A DNA stretch of 64,000 bases from Chryseobacterium sp. CH25. GTDB taxonomy: Bacteria > Bacteroidota > Bacteroidia > Flavobacteriales > Weeksellaceae. Position numbers and translations under genes: made by a program. Every line of letters starts with the position of its first letter. Within the stretch, counting starts at the first letter, position 1. The notes beneath the pieces are model-generated. The model saw only the letters and a list, made by a program, of their open reading frames with translations, did not search any database and was not told the DNA's origin. Below, piece after piece: positions 44,154-52,840 of the stretch. The DNA is taken from positions 1 to 64,000 of the forward strand of contig NZ_NRQT01000010.1 of assembly GCF_004119455.1 (NCBI RefSeq), in the 5' to 3' direction.

Positions 44154-45551
44154 ATGACAAAAAATTTATTTCTAGTATTGCTTTTTGCAGTACAGACTGC
44201 TTTTGCACAGATTATTTCTAAAGATCCAAGTTTTGCTACCAATGGAAAATATCCAATGCCAGGAAACCTTACCTGGTCAATGGCCCAAAATCCTGGTGGT
44301 GAAATTTATTTCTCCTATAATACAAGCATCTCTTCTTCTCCTCTTAATGTAACAGGGTCATATGTATCAAAGCTTACACCCAATGGGACTGTAGATACAA
44401 ATTTTGGAGTAAACGGAACTGTTCAATTACCTAACAACAGTTACCTCAATGAAGTTAAAATTCAATCAGATGGAAAATTGATAGTTTTTGGTTTCACCAA
44501 TACAGAATCAGTAGCTATATCAAGGATACTTCCAAATGGCCTGCCAGACCTCACTTTTGGAACCAACGGTACTGTAACAGTGCCCTCTTTAGTTCCTGAT
44601 CAAAACTATACTTCTTATGGAATTATTCTGCAGAATGACAAAATACTTGTTCATGCTATTAAATACATTCAAAATGTTCAGCATCAGCATGTCATTTTCA
44701 GACTTAATACTAATGGAAGTTTAGATACCACTTTCGGTAACAATGGTTATACAGCTACAAAAGGAACTCCTCCCGGCAGAACATTTGTACGAATAGACAA
44801 TCAATCTAATATCATCTGTTTTAACAGTAACAGCGGATTTATTCAAAAATTTAATCTGGATGGGCAACCCATAACGAACTTTGGAAATAATGGTGTATTA
44901 TCATTTGTGGATGCTAATGGCTATGGTTATGGTGGTACTAATGCCGTATTTGTGGATAGTAACAATAAAATTCTTTTCGCGCTAAGTTCAGATGATAAAC
45001 TTCATAGACTAAATCAGGATGGAACTTTTGATAACACATTTAATTACAATGTAGATGCAAATTCCGGATTGAATGGAGGCGCATGGATTCAAAGTATTAC
45101 CGAAAAAGGAGGTTCTTACTATGTTGGAGGTGCAGGCAATTCAATTAATTTAATTTCAAAAATTTCTCAAAGCGGTTTAGTAGATCCTCTTTTTAATGAT
45201 TATTTACAAACAGATTCTGACGTAGAGGAAATGTTTATTAATACTAATAATATCATGATAAGAGGAAACGGATACATTGTAAAATATCTGCTTTCAAATG
45301 GTAGTTTGTCTACAATAGATATGGCAAAAGCGAGTCCTGCTGTTTCTTTTGAAAATCCTGTAAAACAAAACCTGATTTATCAATCTAAAGAAAAAGTGAG
45401 CAAAATTGAAATATCTACTGCCGATGGAAAGCTTGTAAGAACCATAAAAAACTCCGGGTCTTCTTTTTCAGACATACCTAAAGGAATCTATTTTGCTAAA
45501 GTTACTTTTGAAAACGGAAAAATTATCACTGAAAAACTGATTAAGGAGTAA
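44154..45551 (+). CDS. Delta-60-repeat secreted protein with T9SS sorting domain
   Basis: This 465-residue exported protein has a signal peptide (MTKNLFLVLLFAVQTAFA, cleaved before QII). Delta-60 repeats run through ~25-370, each with a unit like LDTTFGNNGYTAT, VDTNFGVNGTVQL or LPDLTFGTNGTVTV, forming a beta-propeller. A C-terminal type A sorting domain (~390-465) has VSFENPV, KIEISTADGKLVRTI, and GIYFAKVTFENGKIITEKLIKE in two parts. It is sent across the outer membrane by the gliding-linked type IX system. The function of the propeller is unknown. A broken paralogue lies directly upstream. Confidence 0.88.
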   Translation: MTKNLFLVLLFAVQTAFAQIISKDPSFATNGKYPMPGNLTWSMAQNPGGEIYFSYNTSISSSPLNVTGSYVSKLTPNGTVDTNFGVNGTVQLPNNSYLNEVKIQSDGKLIVFGFTNTESVAISRILPNGLPDLTFGTNGTVTVPSLVPDQNYTSYGIILQNDKILVHAIKYIQNVQHQHVIFRLNTNGSLDTTFGNNGYTATKGTPPGRTFVRIDNQSNIICFNSNSGFIQKFNLDGQPITNFGNNGVLSFVDANGYGYGGTNAVFVDSNNKILFALSSDDKLHRLNQDGTFDNTFNYNVDANSGLNGGAWIQSITEKGGSYYVGGAGNSINLISKISQSGLVDPLFNDYLQTDSDVEEMFINTNNIMIRGNGYIVKYLLSNGSLSTIDMAKASPAVSFENPVKQNLIYQSKEKVSKIEISTADGKLVRTIKNSGSSFSDIPKGIYFAKVTFENGKIITEKLIKE

Positions 45552-45574
45552 ATATAATCCAGATCATATTTTTT

Positions 45575-45609
45575 AAAAGTATTTGCTTAATTTTGGCAGA
45601 TACTTTTTT
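45575..45609 (+). terminator. Terminator after the delta-60 gene
   Basis: AAAAGTATTTGC and GGCAGATACTTTT pair (one G-T, one bulge), followed by T-rich DNA. Confidence 0.75.
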
Positions 45610-45659
45610 TATTGAATACTGATTAGAAAGAAAAAGTGTAACACTCTAATACCAGCACC

Positions 45660-46586
45660 ATGAAAGGAATATCCGGAATTCTCTTTTTTCTAGTTACAGG
45701 ATTATTTTCAGTTCAAAATACCTCAGAAATAAGCCTCTTCAATAAAGATCTTAATCAATTCCTCAACACAAGAGATCTAACCTTATCAAAAGACGGAAAT
45801 GAAGCTTATTTTACTATACAAAGCCCTAATCAGGAAATATCACAAATTGCCTTCATCAAAAAGAATAAAGGAAGCTGGAATGAGCCACAGTTAGCATCTT
45901 TCAATGATTCTTTTTCTTACATGGAACCTTTTCTTTCCTCTGACGGAAAACGCCTCTATTTTGCCTCAGACCGTCCGCTACACCGAGATCAACAGCAAAA
46001 GAAAGATTTTGATATTTGGTACGTTGAAAGAAACACCGAGTCTTCAAAATGGTCTGAACCTGTTAACATGGGAAAACCCGTTAACTCGGAACTGAATGAA
46101 TTTTACCCCAGCCTTTCCCATAACAATAATCTGTACTTTACTATGGAGTCTCCTAATGGAATGGGAAAAGATGATATTTATTTCTGTAAATGGGATGGCA
46201 AAGCCTATGCTGCCCCTCAATTACTGAACGAAAATATTAACAGCAGCGGGTATGAATTCAACGCTTATATTTCTCCTAAAGAAAATTTTATCATCTACAC
46301 GAAATACAATGAAAAAGGAGGCCTGGGAAGTGGAGATCTTTATATTTCAAAAAAATCATCTGACGGAAACTGGCAAAAAGCCGAAAACCTGGGAACAAAT
46401 ATCAATACCAAGTTTATGGAGTATTGCCCTTTCTATGATGAAAAAAATAAAACTTTATATTTTACGAGCCGAAGAACAAATTTACCGCCCAGAAAATTCA
46501 ATGGAATTTCTGATTTCCAGCAATACATAAATGAAGGCGAAAATGGACTCAGTAAAATTTATAAGATATCTTTTGACTCAAAATAA
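45660..46586 (+). CDS. Exported WD40-like (PD40/TolB-type) propeller protein
   Basis: This 308-residue protein has a signal peptide (MKGISGILFFLVTGLFSVQ) and several PD40 repeats: LTLSKDGNEAYFT, EPFLSSDGKRLYFASDR, FYPSLSHNNNLYFTME, YISPKENFIIYTKY and YCPFYDEKNKTLYFTSRR. Six such blades would make a small beta-propeller. Similar domains occur in OmpA-linked and TolB-like envelope proteins of Bacteroidota. No enzyme motif is seen. The next gene (OsmC) begins 6 bp later, so they share a transcript, although a functional link is not obvious. Confidence 0.82.
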   Translation: MKGISGILFFLVTGLFSVQNTSEISLFNKDLNQFLNTRDLTLSKDGNEAYFTIQSPNQEISQIAFIKKNKGSWNEPQLASFNDSFSYMEPFLSSDGKRLYFASDRPLHRDQQQKKDFDIWYVERNTESSKWSEPVNMGKPVNSELNEFYPSLSHNNNLYFTMESPNGMGKDDIYFCKWDGKAYAAPQLLNENINSSGYEFNAYISPKENFIIYTKYNEKGGLGSGDLYISKKSSDGNWQKAENLGTNINTKFMEYCPFYDEKNKTLYFTSRRTNLPPRKFNGISDFQQYINEGENGLSKIYKISFDSK

Positions 46587-46592
46587 TTACAA

Positions 46593-47063
46593 ATGAACAA
46601 GAAACATCATTACAAAACTACGATCCAATGGACAGGAAACAAAGGAACAGGAACCAGCAGTTATAGAAATTACGAAAGAAGTCATACTATTTCAGTTGAA
46701 AATAAGACTGCTATTGAAAGTTCATCTGATCCGGCTTTCCGGGGAGATAAAACAAAACATAATCCTGAAGACCTGTTTCTGTCTTCGCTTTCTTCCTGCC
46801 ACATGCTGTGGTATCTCCATTTCTGTTCTGAGGCAGGTGTTATTGTAACAGAATATATTGATGAAGCTACTGGAATTATGGAAGAAACAGCTAATGGAAG
46901 TGGTCATTTCACAGAAGTAACTTTATACCCCACCGTTACAGTTTCTGAAGAATCTATGATAGAAAAAGCAAAAGAACTTCATCACAAAGCCAATGAGTTT
47001 TGCTTTATTGCCAATTCTGTTAATTTTACTGTAAAACATTTCCCCACTGTGTTAGTTAAATAA
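46593..47063 (+). CDS. OsmC family peroxide-reductase-like protein
   Basis: This 156-residue protein has an OsmC fold. The two redox cysteines lie in LSSCHMLWYL (~residue 69) and NEFCFIANS (~residue 134), and a conserved glutamate or arginine pair is near NPEDLFLSSL. Family members reduce organic hydroperoxides. A third cysteine lies close to the first (HFCSE). It is 6 bp downstream of the PD40 propeller gene. Confidence 0.9.
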   Translation: MNKKHHYKTTIQWTGNKGTGTSSYRNYERSHTISVENKTAIESSSDPAFRGDKTKHNPEDLFLSSLSSCHMLWYLHFCSEAGVIVTEYIDEATGIMEETANGSGHFTEVTLYPTVTVSEESMIEKAKELHHKANEFCFIANSVNFTVKHFPTVLVK

Positions 47064-47289
47064 AAAAAATAAATCTAAAACAACATCCTAAAACGCCTGT
47101 ATTATTAGACAATCAACGACAATAACTCTAAATAACGCAGTCAAAATTCAACAAAAAGAGATTTATTTAACAAATAATCAACAAAAATAACATTTTATTA
47201 CAATAATATTCATATAAAATTAAAATTATTTGTCAATTTTATTCATAATGTTAAGTTTTTTTCATATTTTTATATAAATAAAACCAACC

Positions 47290-47940
47290 ATGATGAAACC
47301 AAGATTAACCATTTTCGATGAACCTATGTTATACACTGAAGGGTTATCAAAATTATTAATGCAGAGTAAAATTTTTAACTCTATCAATATCTGCAATTCT
47401 TTAGAAAATCTCTCCAACCAACTAAGAGATGAACCCCCTGAAATGCTCGTTATGAGTTCTAATATACTCATGCTTACAGAGATATGTAAATCTGTGGAAG
47501 GTATCATCACAGAGCATCATCAGATCAAAATTATTATCCTAGGTAACTGTTATGACGTCATTGACATCAGAAAGCTTTTCAATAAAGGAATCAAAAGCTA
47601 TCTGGATAAAAACTGCAGATACGATGAATTTATAAAAGCCATCAATGCATTACTGTTGAACGAAATTTATATTTGTGATAACGCTAAAGAAAGAATGATC
47701 AGCTTCATCAGTAATGAACAGGAAAAACGAAATTTTCACATCAGAGAACCTCTTACCCGTCGTGAAATGGAAATTTTAAAACTGATTTGTGACGGATTCA
47801 GCAGCAAAGATATATGTGAAAAACTCTTTATAAGCATCAATACGGTAGAAACACACAGAAAAAAAATTCTTTTGAAACTCAACGTAAAAAATACAGCGGG
47901 AGTCGTAAAATATGCTATTGAAAATCATATTGTAGACTGA
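47290..47940 (+). CDS. CsgD-like LuxR-type regulator (atypical receiver)
   Basis: This 216-residue protein has a receiver-like N-terminal domain (~5-120) in which the phosphoacceptor site is not Asp (EMLVMSSNILML, Ser56 region), so phosphotransfer is unlikely. A C-terminal LuxR HTH (~150-212) has LTRREMEILKLICDGFSSKDICEKLF (shown in parts: LTRREMEIL, SSKDICEKL) and SINTVETHRKKI. It faces the csg operon across a terminator and a repeat. E. coli CsgD has the same plan: an atypical receiver plus LuxR HTH controlling curli. By domain plan and place it is the best candidate to bind the csgA palindromes. Confidence 0.82.
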   Translation: MMKPRLTIFDEPMLYTEGLSKLLMQSKIFNSINICNSLENLSNQLRDEPPEMLVMSSNILMLTEICKSVEGIITEHHQIKIIILGNCYDVIDIRKLFNKGIKSYLDKNCRYDEFIKAINALLLNEIYICDNAKERMISFISNEQEKRNFHIREPLTRREMEILKLICDGFSSKDICEKLFISINTVETHRKKILLKLNVKNTAGVVKYAIENHIVD

Positions 47941-47966
47941 TTGGCCACCAAACAATTAACCTAGAA

Positions 47967-47993
47967 AATCCAGACCTTACGGTCTGGATTTTT
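47967..47993 (+). terminator. Terminator after the CsgD-like gene
   Basis: AATCCAGACC-ttac-GGTCTGGATT is a perfect 10-bp stem followed by TTTTCTTT. Confidence 0.9.
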
Positions 47994-48066
47994 CTTTGCC
48001 TGATCCCAAATTCCTGTTAATAAAAAGTTCGGCAAATAACTGATTATTAATATAGAACATTAAAAG

Positions 48067-48158
48067 TCAATAGTGAATATTCAATTCGCTTCACACGTCA
48101 ATTTTTGTATACCATGAAAAATTTCCTATTCACTTGTGAAGCAAAATTCACTATTGAC
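48067..48158 (+). repeat. Interspersed palindromic repeat, copy B
   Basis: It starts GTCAATAGTGAAT and ends ATTCACTATTGAC, an inverted pair. Inside are CAATTCGCTTCAC and CACTTGTGAAGCAAAATTC, a second inverted pair around GTCAATTTTT. It is the same family as 7908-8000 (inverted) and 53834-53924. Confidence 0.8.
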
Positions 48159-48191
48159 TTTTCTTTATTTTAAAGTACAGTCTCTCTTCTC

Positions 48192-49703
48192 CTACTCATA
48201 GTCCGGCATTTCGCCATTACTGAAAAGTGCGGATCGTGAAAGATCTGTCATACTGCTGTTCAGATCTATGACCATTACATTTCGCTGTGAAATATTATCA
48301 TTAGAAGTATTCATAAAGATCACCTGAGCATTATTAGGCGAGAATCTTGGATCCAGATCATTGGTACCCATAGCTTTTTCGCTCTCAGAAGAAATATCAG
48401 TTACAGCATTATTTGCCAGGTTATAAATGAAGATATGAGAATCCAACTGACGGTAATTTCCACTTCCATCCTGATAGTCTGATATATCTCGGGTAAACAG
48501 AAGAAGCTGTCCGTCTACGGAGAAATTTAAACCTCCACTGGCTCCTACGGATCCGGACAATACTGTTTTAAGAACATTTCCCATCATATCTATGATATAA
48601 ATATTTGTATTATATCCGTTATAGTCATTGGTTTTCAATGCGATTTTACTTCCGTCATAACTCCAGTCACATTCCGAAATCAAACTTCCGTCCGGAGTGG
48701 TATATACCAGAGTAAGGCCACTTCCATCTTTATTGATCCTATACAGCTTGTTGAAATTTGAATAGATAATTTCCTTACCGTTCGTACTCCAGGCAAAATC
48801 CATTTCATAGTTGTTAAATCCGGCTACAGCTACTGTTGTTACTTTAAAAGGATTAGAACCATCAGGATTTGCAGTGTAAATATGGGTACTACCTCCTTCT
48901 GTTCGGAGAAAAGCAATGAGGCCTGCATTATTATTTTTCCTTGGCCGCCAGCTGTTATAGGATGAGTCTGTGAACTGAAAGCTGTTACCCAGTTCATCAC
49001 TGGACATGATGACAAAGTTACCATTCAGTTTTCTCGTATAGTGATATCTGTTGGCAGGAACCGTATTGGTAGTGAACTTACCGGTCTGGCTTAAAACTGG
49101 CTGGTGAATGTCGTCCGAAACAGACACCTGCCAGAAGTAACTTACACCAAACTTTAGATTTGAAAGTGTATAATGATTTACTTTCAAATCATTAACCTGT
49201 ATCACATTAGTGTCAAGATTATTTTTAATTGTTAAACTATATTTTAATACGTCTGCTGTATCCGGATCTGTTGCACTCCAGGTAAGCTCAACACTTAATG
49301 GCTGGTTAACGGCATTATCTATAGGGCTCAGAAGCTGCGGTGTGGTAGGCGGAGAATTCAGTGAAGTATCATCATCCATTTCAAATACCACTGTTACCAA
49401 TTGATTTTGATTCTGCATATTAACAGACTGAAAACTGGTAATGTATCCTGAAAGTTCTGCTTTTACAGAATAGTTACCTATCGGCATAGCCGCAATTTCA
49501 AAAGAACCGTCAGTACCACTGAAAACGGTTTGTGTTGTAGGGTTAGTGAAGATTTTCACATTAGCCAGGGGCACATTACTGCCTCTTTTTACTACTTTTC
49601 CTTTTAATATTCCTGTCTGAGCCTGTTCTACAAGGTCTTCATTACATGAAAACAGACAAAAAATTAGAATGAATATGCTGAGTGTTTTGATTAAAGTTTT
49701 CAT
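48192..49703 (-). CDS. Lipoprotein with CarboxypepD-reg, FN3-like and TolB-like parts, curli operon
   Basis: This 503-residue lipoprotein (lipobox LFSC, Cys20) has a carboxypeptidase regulatory-like domain (~33-108: GKVVKRGSNVPLANVKI, IGNYSVKAELSGY), then an FN3-like region (~118-215: PSTPQLLSPIDNAVN-like start, VELTWSATDPD, VSYFWQVSVSD), then a WD40/TolB-like propeller (~225-500). It is 11 bp downstream of csgG and last in the csg operon. It may be a surface scaffold or periplasmic checkpoint for curli in flavobacteria. E. coli has no equivalent. Confidence 0.8.
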   Translation of the reverse strand: MKTLIKTLSIFILIFCLFSCNEDLVEQAQTGILKGKVVKRGSNVPLANVKIFTNPTTQTVFSGTDGSFEIAAMPIGNYSVKAELSGYITSFQSVNMQNQNQLVTVVFEMDDDTSLNSPPTTPQLLSPIDNAVNQPLSVELTWSATDPDTADVLKYSLTIKNNLDTNVIQVNDLKVNHYTLSNLKFGVSYFWQVSVSDDIHQPVLSQTGKFTTNTVPANRYHYTRKLNGNFVIMSSDELGNSFQFTDSSYNSWRPRKNNNAGLIAFLRTEGGSTHIYTANPDGSNPFKVTTVAVAGFNNYEMDFAWSTNGKEIIYSNFNKLYRINKDGSGLTLVYTTPDGSLISECDWSYDGSKIALKTNDYNGYNTNIYIIDMMGNVLKTVLSGSVGASGGLNFSVDGQLLLFTRDISDYQDGSGNYRQLDSHIFIYNLANNAVTDISSESEKAMGTNDLDPRFSPNNAQVIFMNTSNDNISQRNVMVIDLNSSMTDLSRSALFSNGEMPDYE

Positions 49704-49714
49704 AATTCGTGTTT

Positions 49715-51079
49715 TTATTTGTTTCCAAAGTAAAAGTTGATTCCTAATCCAAAGCGTAAAGCCTGATCTTTTCTTTTTCCGTTAACAAGCCCTTCCCAAT
49801 CGTCTTTAAAACCAAGATCATATTGCGCAGAAGCTCTCACTGAAAAATTACGGTTAATCATATATTCAAGTCCGCCCCCAACCTGTGCTTTGTATTGAGG
49901 TTTATACTTAGAGTAGAATGCACCTACTCCACCATAAACGTATGGGCTGAATCTGTATTTCGGAAAAAGAAGATATTCCAGATTAACTTCAGGACCGAAG
50001 TAATTTCTTTTTACAATATTTTCATTTTCAAGGGTAAAATAGTTTCCACTTAGCTCAACATTAAGGTTAGGAGTGAGAAAATATTTAATTCCCACTTTCC
50101 CACCTATATTCATTTTAGGGTTTACATAGTCATCTTTCACCTTCTGAGCCTCTACATTTGCAAATACGGAAACTTTCTGTCTGTAATTGTCAGGATATCT
50201 GTTTCCTATTGCTCTTCCGGTATTATTTTCCTGTTCATTATTATATTCCTTGATTAATGCCTGATAACCTGCTGTATCATCTATAGATTTCCCCCATATT
50301 TTATCCTGAATTCCTTCAACAATAAGGGATTTCACAGCTTTTTCGATGGCTTCGGTTACCGCTAACTGAACGGGTTCGTTTTGGGTAAGGCCCACTTCAG
50401 CTTCCAGTAGTCTTTCTGTATCGATATATCTGAAAAAACTACCGTTTACACTGGTTGAAAGAATGGTTTTGGATGTATATACCGTTTTAAGGATTTCTCC
50501 GTTAAGAGTGGAAACGGCTCGAAGATAAATGGTAATTCTGTCCTGACGATACTGTGTAGATGCCCCAATTCCAAAGTAACGGGCGCCAAGACCGCCTGTA
50601 AGGATGTTACTGTCGTAGGAAATTACTCCTCCTTCCAGAAGAATTCCGGCATATAGAAGCGGAGGAAGTGATTGTGCGTTTTTATCAGCATCTTTTATAT
50701 ATTCCTGACGTGTGGAACGGATAATCTGTCTTTCGTTGAGCAGGTTAGCTATATTTTCCCTTTCAATAGGAATGAACCAACGGCTGTCTTCAAGAGCTTT
50801 GATAAGGATGGTAGTGGTTCCCTGTGGCACCGCAGTGCTCCAGTTGTTACCATTTTCAGAAGGTTTATACTGACCGGTCTGGTCTCTGAATTTATAGACT
50901 CCTACCACTATTTTCTCTTTAGGTAGAGGAAGTTTTTTCAGTTCTGCCGTGGAAGCAGTTACCTCTCCCATCGTTGGCTTTTCGGGATCCGAAGGTAAGC
51001 CGAATATTGAACTACAAGCCTGTAAGACACATAGCAGAAAACTACAGAAAAAGATTCTGGTGTAAGTGTAAGTTCTCAT
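49715..51079 (-). CDS. csgG: CsgG-type curli secretion pore fused to a C-terminal beta-barrel domain
   Basis: This 454-residue lipoprotein (lipobox LQAC, Cys22) has a CsgG domain (~30-270) with the typical start VGVYKFRDQTGQYKP, an ALEDSRWFIPIERE helix, RQEYI and the central TRYGIG-like region GARYFGIG. A linker (~270-310) follows, then a C-terminal ~140-residue region of alternating amphipathic strands (MNIGGKVGIKYFL, NVELSGNYF, FSPYVYGGVGAFYS, FSVRASAQYDLG, LRFGLGINFYFG) that looks like an OmpA/OprF-like beta-barrel. E. coli CsgG is only ~277 residues, so this is a fusion. It exports curlin across the outer membrane. Confidence 0.88.
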   Translation of the reverse strand: MRTYTYTRIFFCSFLLCVLQACSSIFGLPSDPEKPTMGEVTASTAELKKLPLPKEKIVVGVYKFRDQTGQYKPSENGNNWSTAVPQGTTTILIKALEDSRWFIPIERENIANLLNERQIIRSTRQEYIKDADKNAQSLPPLLYAGILLEGGVISYDSNILTGGLGARYFGIGASTQYRQDRITIYLRAVSTLNGEILKTVYTSKTILSTSVNGSFFRYIDTERLLEAEVGLTQNEPVQLAVTEAIEKAVKSLIVEGIQDKIWGKSIDDTAGYQALIKEYNNEQENNTGRAIGNRYPDNYRQKVSVFANVEAQKVKDDYVNPKMNIGGKVGIKYFLTPNLNVELSGNYFTLENENIVKRNYFGPEVNLEYLLFPKYRFSPYVYGGVGAFYSKYKPQYKAQVGGGLEYMINRNFSVRASAQYDLGFKDDWEGLVNGKRKDQALRFGLGINFYFGNK

Positions 51080-51105
51080 GATAAGTTTGGTTTTAAGTTT
51101 CTATA

Positions 51106-51516
51106 TTATTTTGGAATTACGATCTCGGACTGATCGCCTGTACCGGTATCCAAAATATTAATTAAAAGTCCCTGATTGGTATTGGTAACCTGAAGGTAAA
51201 GTGATCCAAAAAGATAATTACCCGGTTGTATATTTCCATCGCCAAACTGGTCTTCAAACAGTTTTCTTGAAAGTTCACTGAGGATTTGTCTATTTAAACT
51301 CTGAGTGAAACTATCAAGAGAATTCATACGGTCAAGCAGATCAGTATAATCATTTTTTTCATCAAATGGATTCTGTGCATTGGCTGAGCTTAAAAGCCAC
51401 TGGTAGTTAAAAGTGTCTCCACCAAATGCAGGGTTAATCGGCTTGTAAACGAGTTGCTGAGATTTCCCTTGGAAAATACCCGCAATAAAAATCAAAATAA
51501 TAATTAACGTTTTCAT
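51106..51516 (-). CDS. csgF: CsgF, curli assembly factor
   Basis: This 136-residue exported protein has a signal peptide (to ~residue 19, SQQ) followed by LVYKPINPAFGGDTFNYQWLLSSANAQN, shown here in parts (YKPINPAFGG, WLLSSANAQN), the hallmark CsgF start that plugs into the CsgG pore. The C-terminal part has LYLQVTNTNQGLLINILD. It keeps curlin at the cell surface for nucleation. It lies between csgE and csgG with short gaps. Confidence 0.9.
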   Translation of the reverse strand: MKTLIIILIFIAGIFQGKSQQLVYKPINPAFGGDTFNYQWLLSSANAQNPFDEKNDYTDLLDRMNSLDSFTQSLNRQILSELSRKLFEDQFGDGNIQPGNYLFGSLYLQVTNTNQGLLINILDTGTGDQSEIVIPK

Positions 51517-51527
51517 AGCGGACGTTT

Positions 51528-52262
51528 TTAATAGATAAATTCATTTTTTATAAGGTTTTTCTTTGCTGCAAATTCCTTGATATATTTTAAACTGGCAGCT
51601 AATTGTTCTTTTAAATAATCTTCTCCCGGATTGGTCAGAAAACTGTAGATAATTTTATCATCCATCTGAATATTGATCTGGCCGCTTGTTCCGCGAAGAG
51701 GAAGTTCAGAAATAGTGACTGCACTGCTGCTTTTGTCCGGAAGCTGACTATACTGGATATAAAACATATCATAAAAGTCTTTTCCAACTTTGGTTTTAGT
51801 TTCATCAATGGTAAGCCCTTTGAGTTCATAAACAGCATCATCCTCTGCCTTGGCTGTATTCTTTTTAAAAAGGTTACTATTGAGTTCAAGACTGTCTTTT
51901 GCTACCAAAGCTTTGGATTCTTCATCTCTGATATAAAGGAAAGCTTTCAAAGCATCTTTTGGTTCCAGGTTTACACTGATTTCTGATAATACCTTTACCT
52001 GGTTGGGATTTACAGAAAACTTACCGTTTTGCTGGTTGTTGGAAAGATTTCCCCCATTTCCTTTTTTTATAGATATTAAAAGATAGTTCAGTTCTTTATA
52101 GACGGCTGTATTATTAATCACTACAGCCTTTATTCTGATCTGATTTTCCAGTGTAGTGCTCTCTATTCTTGCTGTTACTTTTTTATCCTCCTGCCCATAA
52201 GTCATGATAGACAGGAAGACAAAAAAAGTATTCAAACTCAGGATAGATAAAGGTTTCATCAT
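51528..52262 (-). CDS. csgE: CsgE, curli gatekeeper chaperone (extended form)
   Basis: This 244-residue exported protein has a signal peptide (to ~residue 23, TYGQ). Residues ~30-130 form a beta-rich extension not present in E. coli CsgE (~129 residues total). The CsgE domain is at the C-terminus (~145-244: GLTIDETKTKVGKDFYDMFYIQ in parts, VTISELPLRGTSGQINI, IYSFLTNPGEDY). CsgE caps the periplasmic side of CsgG and blocks premature curlin assembly. The gene is 7 bp after the curlin-like minor gene. Confidence 0.88.
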   Translation of the reverse strand: MMKPLSILSLNTFFVFLSIMTYGQEDKKVTARIESTTLENQIRIKAVVINNTAVYKELNYLLISIKKGNGGNLSNNQQNGKFSVNPNQVKVLSEISVNLEPKDALKAFLYIRDEESKALVAKDSLELNSNLFKKNTAKAEDDAVYELKGLTIDETKTKVGKDFYDMFYIQYSQLPDKSSSAVTISELPLRGTSGQINIQMDDKIIYSFLTNPGEDYLKEQLAASLKYIKEFAAKKNLIKNEFIY

Positions 52263-52269
52263 TTGTGAT

Positions 52270-52668
52270 TTAATAATTTCTCATGAAAATAGTTCTGTTA
52301 TCTCCCTTTACATTGATCTGAATGCCATCTGAAATACTGTTGCTTCCCGTAACATCAATGATATTATTACTTCCTTGCGTAATAATAGCAGCCTTGGTTT
52401 CCTTATCTGTGAATGAATTGATAAAATAAAGAGCGTTATAGTCTCCAAGTTGCTTTACAGTAATAATAGTTTTGTTATTAAGAGAAAGTTCTGCATTATT
52501 ATAGTCACCCATCTGAATAATATTAGAGTAACCGGCATTCATCTCCATATTCTGTCTGGTAATAAGATTTAAGATTGTATTACTGTTGACCTTATCCCAG
52601 TCAATTTCCTGAGCCTGCAGTGGCAATACCATACAAAGTGCTAAAACACTCCATCTCAAATTAAACAT
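52270..52668 (-). CDS. Minor curlin-like protein (CsgB-like)
   Basis: This 132-residue exported protein has a signal peptide (to QAQ, residue ~19) and imperfect curlin units: IIQMGDYNNAELSL, VKQLGDYNALYFI and IITQGSNNIIDV. The units are fewer and poorer than in CsgA. A short polar end (IFMRNY) may anchor it. By position and repeats it resembles the CsgB nucleator. It is separated from csgA by a hairpin, which would keep its level below that of CsgA. Confidence 0.72.
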   Translation of the reverse strand: MFNLRWSVLALCMVLPLQAQEIDWDKVNSNTILNLITRQNMEMNAGYSNIIQMGDYNNAELSLNNKTIITVKQLGDYNALYFINSFTDKETKAAIITQGSNNIIDVTGSNSISDGIQINVKGDNRTIFMRNY

Positions 52669-52775
52669 GGCATTGATATTTAAATTAAAAACTAGACTAA
52701 GCGAATGAAAAAAATATCCCTTTAGAATTTTGATTTTAAATCCTCATTTCCGGATAACATTTACCTTTTAGAAGA

Positions 52776-52809
52776 AAAGGAGAAACCAACAATCTTTAGC
52801 TTCTCCTTT
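52776..52809 (-). terminator. Hairpin between csgA and the minor curlin gene
   Basis: AAAGGAGAA and TTCTCCTTT pair over 9 bp with a 16-base loop. It may stop most transcripts after csgA while letting some read on into the operon. Confidence 0.65.
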
Positions 52810-52840
52810 CAATTTTAAAGATTACAGTAGTAAAAAGGGA

